Positions 6,416 to 14,622 are shown, numbered from the stretch's first letter. The stretch is DNA of 17,334 nucleotides from Nitrososphaerota archaeon (GCA_016180375.1 JACPBJ010000131.1:1-17334); one strand, 5' to 3'. Notes: generated by a model from the sequence alone, not told the origin. Numbers and translations: made by a program.

Positions 6416-7477
6416 CTATTCTCCTTTGAACACTTCTAGCAGTTCCTGCCTCTTTTCAAAGTGCTCCCTTACAGGTGCTATCATCTTCTCGACGCCATCG
6501 GCGACAGCATTTTTAAGATCGACTGGATGGAGTTTCTTTTGAAGATAGGCTGCCTCCAACTCCTCAAAGTTTCCAAATGTTACATTCCCTCCAAATTTTG
6601 CAGGGCGCTCAACATTCAGCGATTTGAACTCATGGAACAGGAGATATTTTGCTATCTCGGCTATTGGATTGTTTTCGACGATGCCTTCAGGGCACCAAGC
6701 TTTCTTAGTCTTCTCTTTGATCTGCTCATAAGCGTCGTGTACGAAGATAGCAGTCCACGGTTTAGACTTGCTCATCTTGCTTGAAATCAGAGTATCTGCT
6801 CTTGTATCTTCGTCAAGCCCGGCTTTTACCGGTTCCCCAAGCCCGGGCAAAAGATGGTGATGGACTGCAACTGGAACCTTCCAGCCAAGTTTGGGGAATA
6901 CCTCCCTGACAAGCATGTGCACCTTTCTCTGATCCATCCCCGCATGAACTATATCGAGGTCCATTGCCTTGATGTCGACTGCTTGCATAGCAGGGTAGAT
7001 GTACTTGCCGAAGTCCAGGCTTTCCTTTTCACTCCTTCCCATAATTGTCAAGCAACGAGTAACTCTGGCGAGCGTTATCTCCCTTGCAAACTTCACTATG
7101 TTCCTCCAGTATTCATCGTTGTTATGATAGAGCTCAGAGCCGTGGATTATTTCAACGCCAGGGCAGAAGAACTTGAACGCCTCTTCATAGTATTTTGCTG
7201 CAACTTTGATCTTCTCCCAGTCCCCTCCAAACTTGCTGTTGATGAAGCTGTGCCAGTCAGCTAGGAATACCCTGCATTTGATACCTGCTTTGATGAAATC
7301 TCTTATTTTGAAACCAGTAACCATCAGGCTCCCAAGATGGAGCAGACCAGAAATCTCTAATCCGATGTAGTGGCTAGGGTGATGATTAGTCTCCAGCAGT
7401 TTCCTAAGATCGTCTCTTACGACTATCTCCTCAATTGGAGGGCTGCTTATGAGCTCTATCTTCTCCTCTATATCCAA
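6416..7477 (-). CDS. tyrS: Tyrosyl-tRNA synthetase (archaeal type)
   Basis: This 353-residue class I synthetase attaches tyrosine to tRNA(Tyr). The tyrosine pocket is recognisable by comparison with methanogen TyrRS: Tyr37 in HYIGLE, and Tyr161, Gln165 and Asp168 in YPAMQAVD. The GMDQRKVHML block follows (180-189). The HIGH-type signature reads HLGS (47-50) and the KMSKS loop is 234-238. The C-terminal anticodon-recognition part (CPEGIVENNPIAEIAKY, then LHPVDLKNAVADGVEKM) is typical. A longer segment than in methanogens joins GMDQRK to KMSKS (about 191-231, with HHHLLPGL). The start is TTG at 7477: an in-frame TAA lies eight codons upstream and no ATG fits. A GGAA element and a TATA-like box precede it. 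It heads the group tyrS, B3/4, aminotransferase, GT2 and rpoP. Confidence 0.93.
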   Translation of the reverse strand: MDIEEKIELISSPPIEEIVVRDDLRKLLETNHHPSHYIGLEISGLLHLGSLMVTGFKIRDFIKAGIKCRVFLADWHSFINSKFGGDWEKIKVAAKYYEEAFKFFCPGVEIIHGSELYHNNDEYWRNIVKFAREITLARVTRCLTIMGRSEKESLDFGKYIYPAMQAVDIKAMDLDIVHAGMDQRKVHMLVREVFPKLGWKVPVAVHHHLLPGLGEPVKAGLDEDTRADTLISSKMSKSKPWTAIFVHDAYEQIKEKTKKAWCPEGIVENNPIAEIAKYLLFHEFKSLNVERPAKFGGNVTFGNFEELEAAYLQKKLHPVDLKNAVADGVEKMIAPVREHFEKRQELLEVFKGE

Positions 7478-7507
7478 AGATGTTCCTTGCGATGACGTTT
7501 ACGCTTG

Positions 7508-7518
7508 GTACTTAAAAG
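7508..7518 (-). promoter_or_regulatory. TATA-like promoter box for the tyrS gene group
   Basis: The minus strand reads CTTTTAAGTA centred about 36 nt upstream of the TTG start, implying a leader of about 10 nt. It lies in the 51-nt gap behind the DUF309 gene and would drive tyrS and the closely packed genes after it. Confidence 0.45.
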
Positions 7519-7528
7519 GCTAGTCTCC

Positions 7529-8092
7529 TTAAATTTGAAACGTCTTCCGCTTGCCTTCAGATATCATCTTGGATAAGCCTTTTCTGAGGTGATCTAGATC
7601 AATGCCCTCATAAAACCTGTCATGCCATCGCAGTTTGGACTGATACCTCTTCAGCATCGATATGGCTGTATCATTTTCATCTTTCTGGAAATGAACCAAA
7701 GCGGCGCAGACCAGAATTATTCCTTGTACCAGATTTTTCTCTTCTCCTTTCAAGGTGTGCCATAATCCTTCAAGTATTTCGTGAGACTCCCAGAACCTTT
7801 CCTCGTTGAAGAGATTCCTTGCTTCCTTTATCGTTTTCATTTTGCCTGGCACTGTCGGAGGGATGTCTAGTCTCTTCACTGTCAGTATTTTGCTTGATTT
7901 GGAGAGTATCTTTTCAGCGGCGTGCAAATCATCATTGCTATCAACAAAGAGATCGAATTCAAGTGCTTTGCTGCTTATCCTCAAATTCCCAACCTTGCCA
8001 TTTTGAAGCGTTGCAGCTATTTCGCGTTGCTTTTCCATGACATTCTTTGCTTGATGCCCTTTATCATTTGAAAGACGTATGAGAAATCTCAA
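7529..8092 (-). CDS. DUF309 domain protein with an extra N-terminal domain
   Basis: This is a 187-residue protein. The C-terminal half (about 86-185) is DUF309, a helical family of unknown function. Its signature runs from FNEERFWESHEILEGLWH (95-112) to VQGIILVCAALVHFQKDE (122-139), with the conserved His104, Glu105, Trp111, Gln123 and His134. The first 75 residues form a separate small alpha/beta domain (MRFLIRLS, DLFVDSND, AAEKILSKSSKIL) that I do not recognise. The start is TTG at 8092: an in-frame TGA lies three codons upstream and a GTGAT Shine-Dalgarno-like element sits just before it. It follows the CDP-alcohol phosphatidyltransferase gene by 11 nt, so the two are co-transcribed. Function is unknown. 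Confidence 0.82.
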   Translation of the reverse strand: MRFLIRLSNDKGHQAKNVMEKQREIAATLQNGKVGNLRISSKALEFDLFVDSNDDLHAAEKILSKSSKILTVKRLDIPPTVPGKMKTIKEARNLFNEERFWESHEILEGLWHTLKGEEKNLVQGIILVCAALVHFQKDENDTAISMLKRYQSKLRWHDRFYEGIDLDHLRKGLSKMISEGKRKTFQI

Positions 8093-8103
8093 ACTGAATC
8101 ACA

Positions 8104-8673
8104 TCATGCAAGCCTTCTGACTATGAAAACGACCCTTTGCAGGAAGGTTACAAGAGATAATACTAAAACTGCAACGACCCCCCAGTAAACAAGACCGAGC
8201 AAGCTAAATACCACAAGAGCGATTATCCTCTCAGGTCTCTCTCCTATTCCAACTCCGGACAGAGCAAGCCCGAGCGATTCCCCTCTGGCCCTTGTATAGC
8301 TGACAAGAAGAGAAAATGCTAGTGCCAACAGCACCAGATAACTGTCCATGATATTGCTTGCCAGGATGCCCGCAAAAATAGCGACCTCAGAAATTCTGTC
8401 AACAGTCGAATCCAGGAAAGCCCCAGATTTCGTAACTCTGTTTGTTGCTTTTGCGACAGCTCCATCAACCAAATCCAAGGCGCCACCAACTAGCAGAATT
8501 AGCCCAGCTAGAACAGAGCCTCCAGCAAATACCCCCGCATAAACAGCGCCAGAAAGCGCAGAAACTATCAGACCCAGAAATGTCCAGAAATTTGGAGGAA
8601 GCCCTGTCCTACTTAGCCCTCTACCCACCGAAAGCGCTATTGGTGTTATGGCATTTCTTAGTTTGTCAAGCAA
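8104..8673 (-). CDS. CDP-alcohol phosphatidyltransferase, probable archaetidylinositol-phosphate synthase-like enzyme
   Basis: This 189-residue integral membrane enzyme moves a lipid phosphate group from a CDP-lipid to a polar alcohol, forming an archaeal phospholipid head group. The family signature spans residues 67-92: D67-x2-D70-G71-x2-A74-K75 then G84-x3-D88-x3-D92. All four metal-binding Asp residues are present; the usual AR reads AK here. A later GERPERIIAL (144-153) resembles the motif in inositol-phosphate-using members, which favours archaetidylinositol phosphate synthase, though this is not proven. About six hydrophobic segments are visible. The start is TTG at 8673: an in-frame TGA lies six codons upstream, no ATG fits, and a TATA box is centred about 29 nt upstream, so the mRNA is probably leaderless. 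Confidence 0.85.
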   Translation of the reverse strand: MLDKLRNAITPIALSVGRGLSRTGLPPNFWTFLGLIVSALSGAVYAGVFAGGSVLAGLILLVGGALDLVDGAVAKATNRVTKSGAFLDSTVDRISEVAIFAGILASNIMDSYLVLLALAFSLLVSYTRARGESLGLALSGVGIGERPERIIALVVFSLLGLVYWGVVAVLVLSLVTFLQRVVFIVRRLA

Positions 8674-8694
8674 CCCTAGCGCTATACCTCAGCC

Positions 8695-8709
8695 AAATAT
8701 TATATATGC
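8695..8709. promoter_or_regulatory. Shared divergent TATA element between the CDP-alcohol transferase gene and the zinc-protein/thrS group
   Basis: The A-T stretch AAATATTATATATGC is centred about 29 nt before the TTG start at 8673 (minus) and about 32 nt before the ATG at 8734 (plus). It is the only TATA-like sequence in the 60-nt gap and is nearly symmetrical, so it could seat TBP in either direction and serve both genes. Confidence 0.55.
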
Positions 8710-8733
8710 AGTCCAGAGAATCTCCGAGAACAA

Positions 8734-8940
8734 ATGGGAAAAGTCGATAAGGGCGTCCCTTGCTCCGTTCAAGGCTGCAAAAATTCTGCCGAGAGGTCAA
8801 TTAGCAGGAACCAGATTGGAGGTAGTGACTTGAAAGTATCTGGAGAGGGGAGGCGTGCTTACCTTTGTCACGAACACTATAAACAGTGGAAGAAAGCAAC
8901 AAAGGACTCAAGGGATTTAGAAAGGACAAGATTTGGGTAA
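8734..8940 (+). CDS. Small putative zinc-binding protein of unknown function
   Basis: This 68-residue basic protein has a likely metal site made of C10-x4-C15 near the N-terminus and C45-x2-H48 (YLCHEHY) further on. The tail is rich in Lys, Arg, Asp and Glu (KKATKDSRDLERTRFG) and looks helical. This pattern suggests a small nucleic-acid-binding or protein-binding zinc finger. I do not recognise a named family. It is the first gene after the divergent promoter and lies 19 nt upstream of thrS, so the two are probably transcribed together. That context, and the genes around it, hint at a role in translation, but this is only a guess. Confidence 0.72.
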   Translation: MGKVDKGVPCSVQGCKNSAERSISRNQIGGSDLKVSGEGRRAYLCHEHYKQWKKATKDSRDLERTRFG

Positions 8941-8959
8941 GGCATCAATGTTGATGTAG

Positions 8960-10813
8960 ATGAGAATTCTTCAGCTGCACGCGGACTTCATAGAGTATCA
9001 GCCCATAGAGAAAGAGATCGAAGCTGCTGAAGATGCTAGCAAGGACAAGGTAAGAATTGACAACGCGCTTGTTCTGCTTGTCAGCGCTGAGGAAGGGGAC
9101 GACCAAACAGTCGTCGGCAAAGCAGTCGCAGAGCTCAAGGAATCTCTGGAGAAACTAAAGGTGGACAAAGTCGTTATCTACCCATACGCGCATCTGAGTA
9201 GCAAACTTGCCCATCCTGGCAATGCTCTCAAACTTCTGAAGCAATTTGAGACTGTATGCGTTGAGCAAGGCATCGACGTGCATAGAGCTCCTTTTGGATG
9301 GAATAAAGAATTTGCTATCAAGGTCAAGGGGCATCCGCTGGCAGAGCTATCAAGAAGCTATCTGCCTGGGGAGAAGGTGGAGGATACAAGCCAAGCACTC
9401 AAGGCGGAGGAGAAGCTGAGGTCGTATTGGTATGTACTTACGCCAGAGGGCGAGTTAATACCAGTAGACAAATTCCATTTTGACAAGAATAAGCAGCTGA
9501 AGACACTTGCTGACTATGAGATTACAAAGTCCAGAGCCGTGCATCAAATGCCTCCTCATGTAGAGCTGATGAAGAGACTTGCGATTGCCGATCACGAACC
9601 AGGATCTGATCCAGGCAACCTGAGATTCTACCCCAAAGGGAGGTTGATGAAGTCTCTAATCGAGCAATATGTCACGCAGAGGGTCAAGGAGTACGGAGGC
9701 ATCGAAGTTGAAACTCCGATAATGTACGACTCCAACCATCCAAGCCTTGCAGACTATCTTAACAGATTCCCTGCCAGACAATACAGAATAAAATCCGATG
9801 AAAAAGACCTGTTCCTTAGATTCTCTGCCTGCTTTGGGCAGTTCTTGATGGTCAAGGATGCACAGTTTTCGTACAGGCAATTACCTCTTCGAATATACGA
9901 ATTAACTAGGTACAGTTTCAGGAGGGAGAAGAGCGGGGAACTTGTCGGATTAAGGAGGCTTAGAGCGTTTACCATGCCCGACTGCCATGCAATGTGCGCC
10001 GATTTAGAGCAAGCCAAGAGCGAGGCCATTGTTCGATTTGATTTGTCGCAGAGCGTTCTTCAGGAAATCGGCATTTCAAAGGACGATTACGAATTTGCCA
10101 TTCGATTCACGGAAGATTTCTACAACGAGAATAAGGATTTCGTGCATAGCCTTGCCGGAAAATTTGGCAAGCCTGCACTAGTAGAGATGTGGAAGGAGCG
10201 CTTCTTCTACTTTGCATTCAAGTGGGAGTTCAACTTCGTAGATAATCTGGGCAAGGCTTCGGCTCTATCAACAGATCAAATCGACGTAGAGAATGCAAAG
10301 CGCTACGGAATAACATACATCGATTCACAGGGTCAAAAAATATATCCAATAATTCTCCACAACTCCCCTAGTGGCGCTGTAGAAAGAGTCATCTACGCTT
10401 TGCTCGAAAAGGCATACCGCGATCAACAGAGGGGCAAAGTTGCAACAATTCCATTCTGGCTTTCAGCAACTCAGGTTCGACTAGTACCGCTTGGTACTGA
10501 ATTTGTTGAAAAGGCATCGGAGATTGCCAAAAGTTTGGAGAACAACAAGATTAGAGCAGACATCGACGATAGGGACGAATCAGTTTCGAAGAAGGTGAGG
10601 GACGCGGAAAAAGAATGGGTTCCGTTCATAATTGTACTTGGACAGAAAGAAGGCATCTCGGGGAAGTTTCAAGTTAGGGATAGAATGCAAGGAAAAATGG
10701 CTGAGATGACAATGGGTGATCTTGTCGCAGAATGTCTTAAGATGAATTTAGGAAAACCTTACCTCAGCTTACCTCTCCCTAGAATGCTTTCCCAGAGGCC
10801 TCTGTTTGTTTGA
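8960..10813 (+). CDS. thrS: Threonyl-tRNA synthetase (archaeal type)
   Basis: This 617-residue class II synthetase attaches threonine to tRNA(Thr). Residues 1 to about 145 form the archaeal N-terminal editing domain, related to D-aminoacyl-tRNA deacylase, which removes wrongly attached serine; it starts MRILQLHADFIEY and contains the VIYPYAHLS strand. The catalytic core (about 195-490) has motif 2 around RIYELTRYSFRREKSGEL (311-328). The zinc that recognises threonine should be held by Cys291 (SACFGQF), His343 (DCHAMC) and His467 (LHNSPSGAVER, which overlaps motif 3). The anticodon-binding domain follows (about 500-600, ATQVRLVPL, then PFIIVLGQKE). All key residues are present and the length is normal. 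The start ATG lies 19 nt after the small zinc-protein gene, and no separate promoter is obvious. Confidence 0.95.
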   Translation: MRILQLHADFIEYQPIEKEIEAAEDASKDKVRIDNALVLLVSAEEGDDQTVVGKAVAELKESLEKLKVDKVVIYPYAHLSSKLAHPGNALKLLKQFETVCVEQGIDVHRAPFGWNKEFAIKVKGHPLAELSRSYLPGEKVEDTSQALKAEEKLRSYWYVLTPEGELIPVDKFHFDKNKQLKTLADYEITKSRAVHQMPPHVELMKRLAIADHEPGSDPGNLRFYPKGRLMKSLIEQYVTQRVKEYGGIEVETPIMYDSNHPSLADYLNRFPARQYRIKSDEKDLFLRFSACFGQFLMVKDAQFSYRQLPLRIYELTRYSFRREKSGELVGLRRLRAFTMPDCHAMCADLEQAKSEAIVRFDLSQSVLQEIGISKDDYEFAIRFTEDFYNENKDFVHSLAGKFGKPALVEMWKERFFYFAFKWEFNFVDNLGKASALSTDQIDVENAKRYGITYIDSQGQKIYPIILHNSPSGAVERVIYALLEKAYRDQQRGKVATIPFWLSATQVRLVPLGTEFVEKASEIAKSLENNKIRADIDDRDESVSKKVRDAEKEWVPFIIVLGQKEGISGKFQVRDRMQGKMAEMTMGDLVAECLKMNLGKPYLSLPLPRMLSQRPLFV

Positions 10814-10823
10814 GTTTCTAGTG

Positions 10824-10834
10824 CGATTTTTAAG
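10824..10834 (+). promoter_or_regulatory. TATA-like promoter box for deoxyhypusine synthase
   Basis: GATTTTTAAGC is centred about 29 nt before the ATG at 10859, within the 45-nt gap after thrS. The spacing fits a leaderless transcript of its own. Confidence 0.45.
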
Positions 10835-10858
10835 CACGGGGATTATGACGGTGCGCAG

Positions 10859-11935
10859 ATGAAAGATCTTGCAAAGAAACATCACATAATGGGCAATATA
10901 GAGCCCATGAAACTTGGCAAGGGTTCCTCTATTGTTGATCTTGTAAGAGCCTACGAGAAATCAGGGGCGTATAATGCAAGGAGGCTTGCCGAGGCCTGCA
11001 GGGTCTTTGATGCAATGCTAGATGATGACGCGACTATCTGTCTAACTCTTGCAGGTGCAATGATACCTGCTGGTATGGGAGGCATGATCAATTCCATGCT
11101 CGAAGCTGGTTTCATAGATTTCATGATCTCGACTGGCGCTAATCTCTATCATGACATTCATTTCGCTTTGGGTATGCCTGTTCACAAAGGGGATTTCCGC
11201 GCAGATGATGCAAAGCTGTTTGAGGACGGTCTGGTAAGGATTTATGACATCTATGTGCCGATGCAGGCACTTCTTGATACAGACAAGTTTGTGCAGGACG
11301 TATTTCGGACCTTCAATCCATCCAAACCTACGACAACCAGCGTAGTGCATAACGCTCTGGGTAAGGCGGTGCTTTCCAAGTGTAGGTATCCGGAGAAGTC
11401 CGTTCTTGCAACAGCTGCAAGAATGAATGTTCCAATTTTTTCATCCTCTCCGGGAGATTCATCAATAGGGATGAAGCTAGCTGCTTTGAAGCTTGAAAAC
11501 AAAGGAGTGACAATCGACCCTGATCTGGACGTACTCGAGTCGACAAGCGTTGTAATGAACTCAGACAAGAATGGAGTTGTTATTGTTGGGGGCGGCTCAC
11601 CAAAGAACTTCTACATGCAGACTCAACCAATGCTCTCGCAGATATTCGGGATCGATAAAGGCGGCCACGATTATGTCATACAAATTACTGCTGATTATCC
11701 TCAATATGGAGGGCTTTCAGGCGCCACTCCCGAAGAAGCCGTATCTTGGGGAAAAGTCGTTCCTCATTCTCTCAGCAATGTTGTCGTGATATACGCAGAT
11801 GCTACACTCGTTGTCCCCATGCTCTTTGGTTATACACTAGCCTCGCACAAGAAGAAGAAACCCAAACGTCTGTTTGCGAAGAGGCAACAAATGCTTAGGG
11901 AGTTGAAGAGCGCTGTCAACAAAACGAAAAAGTAG
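10859..11935 (+). CDS. dys: Deoxyhypusine synthase
   Basis: This 358-residue enzyme transfers an aminobutyl group from spermidine to one lysine of translation factor aIF5A, using NAD. Family features in order: LTLAGAMIPAGMGGM (62-76), ISTGANLYHDIHFALG (90-105), VPIFSSSPGDSSIG (191-204), VVIVGGGSPKNFYMQTQP (240-257) and PEEAVSWGKV (291-300). K299 corresponds to the lysine that carries the aminobutyl intermediate in the human enzyme. The C-terminus is a basic tail. It is the last gene of the plus-strand group, and its stop is separated from the opposing polB stop by a single base, leaving no room for a terminator between them. Confidence 0.94.
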   Translation: MKDLAKKHHIMGNIEPMKLGKGSSIVDLVRAYEKSGAYNARRLAEACRVFDAMLDDDATICLTLAGAMIPAGMGGMINSMLEAGFIDFMISTGANLYHDIHFALGMPVHKGDFRADDAKLFEDGLVRIYDIYVPMQALLDTDKFVQDVFRTFNPSKPTTTSVVHNALGKAVLSKCRYPEKSVLATAARMNVPIFSSSPGDSSIGMKLAALKLENKGVTIDPDLDVLESTSVVMNSDKNGVVIVGGGSPKNFYMQTQPMLSQIFGIDKGGHDYVIQITADYPQYGGLSGATPEEAVSWGKVVPHSLSNVVVIYADATLVVPMLFGYTLASHKKKKPKRLFAKRQQMLRELKSAVNKTKK

Positions 11936-11936
11936 G

Positions 11937-14501
11937 TCAGCTCTGGCCTCCCCAGAATATCTCGTCTAGAGTTCTAGCGCCGAGAATTTCCTCGAAGTCG
12001 TAGCCCAGTGCGTCAAGCAATTGATCGAAAGTGCTTCGCAGATACTCCATGTATTTCTCCGTGTCAACTTCCTCTTTCTTGGCTAATTCAAGTGGTCTCA
12101 CGCCATTGCTTCCTAATGTTTTGATGAAGGAAATGACTTCTCCTGCTTTGACCTCCTTCCCTTTCTTGATCTTCAGCTGCTCAGCAGCCCTGACATGTTG
12201 TGGTTTTGTCCCCTTGTAATCCTCGATCTCCTTGCTCATCATTATTGTAAAGGCAAGTTGGTCTAATGGCACCTCCTTTGCCTTTAATGCCCGAGCCCTT
12301 TTCCTGATATCGTTCCTGATGTCTTCTCTTGCCTTTTCGAAATCTTCAGTTGATTGTACTTTGCTCAGAATTTCTACGGTTTCGTAAAACGCATCTTTGA
12401 TGAATCGAGGGACATGGCTCTTCTTTCCTGTCAGTCCCTTGATATCGATGATTCCATCAGGCATCACGCCGAGATAGTTCTTCTTTCTCGAGGAGAAGGC
12501 AACGTAACGATATACTTTGTCAAGATCCAGTTCTATGCCCAGTTTGTCAGACGCCCAATTAGTAATCTCCTTGATCTGCTCTTGACTCGGCGCCTTCAAG
12601 AATAGCGAATCTGTGTCACCATAAACAACTTCGATGTCGAGCTCCTTGCACCTGTTAATCGTTGCTGTAATTGTATTCCTGCCTAAAGCAGCCGTGGCAT
12701 CTGCAACGGGCAAGCAGTATAGAGGAAATATTTCTGCGCCCATAACGCCGTAACTTGCATTCAAAATGACTTTGAGAGCCTGAGAAACAACATTGTAGAG
12801 ATCCTTTTGTTCCTTTGTTAGATTTGGACTCTTCGCAATGGGTTTGTAGTAATTGACCCTCAAGTCTCTCAGTGAGCCTATCAAAAGTGAAGTTATCCCT
12901 CTTCTCTTTGTGCAGACCCAGTATTCGGTCCCCTCGATCTTGTTACTCTTGCATTCTTCGTGAACGCAGCGAACAGTTTCGTATGAGAGATTGTTGACCT
13001 TGATAATGCTTGGATACAGGCTTGCGAAGTCCAAAACTGCTACGTTAAAATGCACTCCACTCTTGGGTTCAACAACCATTCCTCCCTTGTACTTCTTGCC
13101 TTTTATGATAGCCTCCGTCGATGCACCTCCAACCTCTTGAAGTTCGTCCTTGCGTGGTATTAGGGCGTTCATTCTTCTATGGTCAAATGAAAGCATGCTG
13201 CGAATCCAGTTTGAAACTCCTACTCTGGAAGCATCATCAAGCGGCATCTTTGCGACTCTTGCTATTACAAGCAGAATCTTCATCAAAATCTCCTGAGAGA
13301 AATTCGTCAGGTCGAATGTTATCTGAGCATCATTGTAGCAGTAGTTTGCAAGTTCGTAATGAGGAAGATTCCCTATAAAATCATCAAGCTCTATCTTAGT
13401 CTTACCCAGAAGGGCTTCAGCAACTCCATTTAGCGTGTGCTCTGAGTATTTGTTTCCGAAGGCGTATATCTGCAGAGAACGGTTGATGAAAGTCTTGTAG
13501 AGGTCTATGTGAACTCCGCGCCTCAGTCCAGCCCAATCTCGACCTAACTGGATAGGCACCTGTTCTTCATAAATGCCAAGTTTCTTTGCTCGATTGCAGA
13601 GATACTTAAGGTCAAATTCATCGCCGTTGAACGTTATCACAAATGGATATTCGTTAATTCTTGCAAAGATGGCATTCAGAAGTTCCTGTTCATCATCGAA
13701 CCAACGGATGTTTACCTCAGGGCCAAGAACATTCTGCCCGTCCTTGATATCTTTCCTTCTCAGCAGTAACACTTCTTTGAGCCCGTCACTAGAAACAAAA
13801 GAAATAGCGATCACTCTATGATCTGCAGTTTCCGGGTCTGGAAGCCTGTTCTCCTCTGGAGGTACTACCTCAATATCAAGTGCGACGCGCTTTATATCCG
13901 GAAGCGGTTGACCAAGCAGTTGCGCCCATTCGATGATTTTTGAAGCAGAGTCACCGTCTACTCTAGAAAGACCCTTCTTCAGTGCCTCTCTGACGTTTGC
14001 AGGGATATCGTACTCTACGGGCACTATCTTTGAGTTCTGAATCCTATAGAACGCGCCGGGAATTAAACCCTTTTCGTAGTCGTAGAGAAAATTCTCGTAA
14101 TACTTTATGTCGGATTCCCATGTTGTAGTGATGCTCCTAATGCTGTCTACACCCCCACCTATTGCCAGCGGATTTGTGGTGATGACTTTAGCGACCATGA
14201 TCTTTCTATCTCCTCTGAGATCAAGTTTCTCGATATCAACAATATCCGCAACATCCTTCCTTGCCCTTAACTCCCTCAAAGTTTCAAGAGACACCTTATC
14301 ACGTCTAATCAAGCAGTAGGGCCTATGATTCGTGTTATCCTCCCAAAGGTAGATCTTCTTCTCTTTGGGCTCGTAGAATTTCAAAACAGCTTTCTTCTTA
14401 TCACCATCGTACGTTGCTGAGATAAGAATGGAATCGGACAAATTCTCAACGCTATCGGATTGCGCTTTCTGTTCCACTAAAATTGATGACAAGGCTCGCA
14501 C
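11937..14501 (-). CDS. polB: Family B DNA polymerase
   Basis: This is an 854-residue replicative-type DNA polymerase with proofreading. The 3'-5' exonuclease has Exo I with D209 and E211 (ALDIEV), Exo II FNGDEFD (291-297) and Exo III Y387-x3-D391. The polymerase active site has motif A DFASLYPSI (491-499), motif B KVILNASYG (577-585) and motif C YGDTDS (627-632). A Cys/His-containing insertion follows motif A (C512, H514, C517, C530). The thumb region contains KGLTGKKSHVP (688-698). All catalytic residues are present. The start is GTG at 14501: an in-frame TAG lies immediately before it, an ATG 8 nt upstream is out of frame, and a TATA-like box lies about 24 nt upstream, implying a leaderless GTG-start mRNA. 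In Thaumarchaeota such an enzyme works alongside DNA polymerase D. Confidence 0.95.
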   Translation of the reverse strand: MRALSSILVEQKAQSDSVENLSDSILISATYDGDKKKAVLKFYEPKEKKIYLWEDNTNHRPYCLIRRDKVSLETLRELRARKDVADIVDIEKLDLRGDRKIMVAKVITTNPLAIGGGVDSIRSITTTWESDIKYYENFLYDYEKGLIPGAFYRIQNSKIVPVEYDIPANVREALKKGLSRVDGDSASKIIEWAQLLGQPLPDIKRVALDIEVVPPEENRLPDPETADHRVIAISFVSSDGLKEVLLLRRKDIKDGQNVLGPEVNIRWFDDEQELLNAIFARINEYPFVITFNGDEFDLKYLCNRAKKLGIYEEQVPIQLGRDWAGLRRGVHIDLYKTFINRSLQIYAFGNKYSEHTLNGVAEALLGKTKIELDDFIGNLPHYELANYCYNDAQITFDLTNFSQEILMKILLVIARVAKMPLDDASRVGVSNWIRSMLSFDHRRMNALIPRKDELQEVGGASTEAIIKGKKYKGGMVVEPKSGVHFNVAVLDFASLYPSIIKVNNLSYETVRCVHEECKSNKIEGTEYWVCTKRRGITSLLIGSLRDLRVNYYKPIAKSPNLTKEQKDLYNVVSQALKVILNASYGVMGAEIFPLYCLPVADATAALGRNTITATINRCKELDIEVVYGDTDSLFLKAPSQEQIKEITNWASDKLGIELDLDKVYRYVAFSSRKKNYLGVMPDGIIDIKGLTGKKSHVPRFIKDAFYETVEILSKVQSTEDFEKAREDIRNDIRKRARALKAKEVPLDQLAFTIMMSKEIEDYKGTKPQHVRAAEQLKIKKGKEVKAGEVISFIKTLGSNGVRPLELAKKEEVDTEKYMEYLRSTFDQLLDALGYDFEEILGARTLDEIFWGGQS

Positions 14502-14519
14502 CTATTCATCAGGGTTTTG

Positions 14520-14531
14520 GGATATAAACTG
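14520..14531 (-). promoter_or_regulatory. TATA-like promoter box for polB
   Basis: The minus strand reads AGTTTATATC, centred about 24 nt before the GTG start. This spacing puts the transcription start at or next to the start codon. Confidence 0.5.
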
Positions 14532-14588
14532 CGGGTCAAGTCGGGCATTTAGCATCTCATTACTCTGCAGCTAAAAGGCATAAGGTGA

Positions 14589-14598
14589 GATTTATCTA
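14589..14598 (+). promoter_or_regulatory. TATA-like promoter box for the small membrane protein gene
   Basis: GATTTATCTA is centred about 30 nt before the ATG at 14623. The 121-nt divergent region to polB holds this box and the polB box and no other feature that I can see. Confidence 0.4.
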
Positions 14599-14622
14599 GG
14601 TATTCAATGAAGGTCTCTTGTC

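Noticed and set aside
8734..11935. Antisense reading frames opposite thrS and deoxyhypusine synthase
   Set aside because: Several open stretches of 60-105 codons exist on the minus strand here, but none has a recognisable domain or promoter, and the plus-strand genes are unambiguous.
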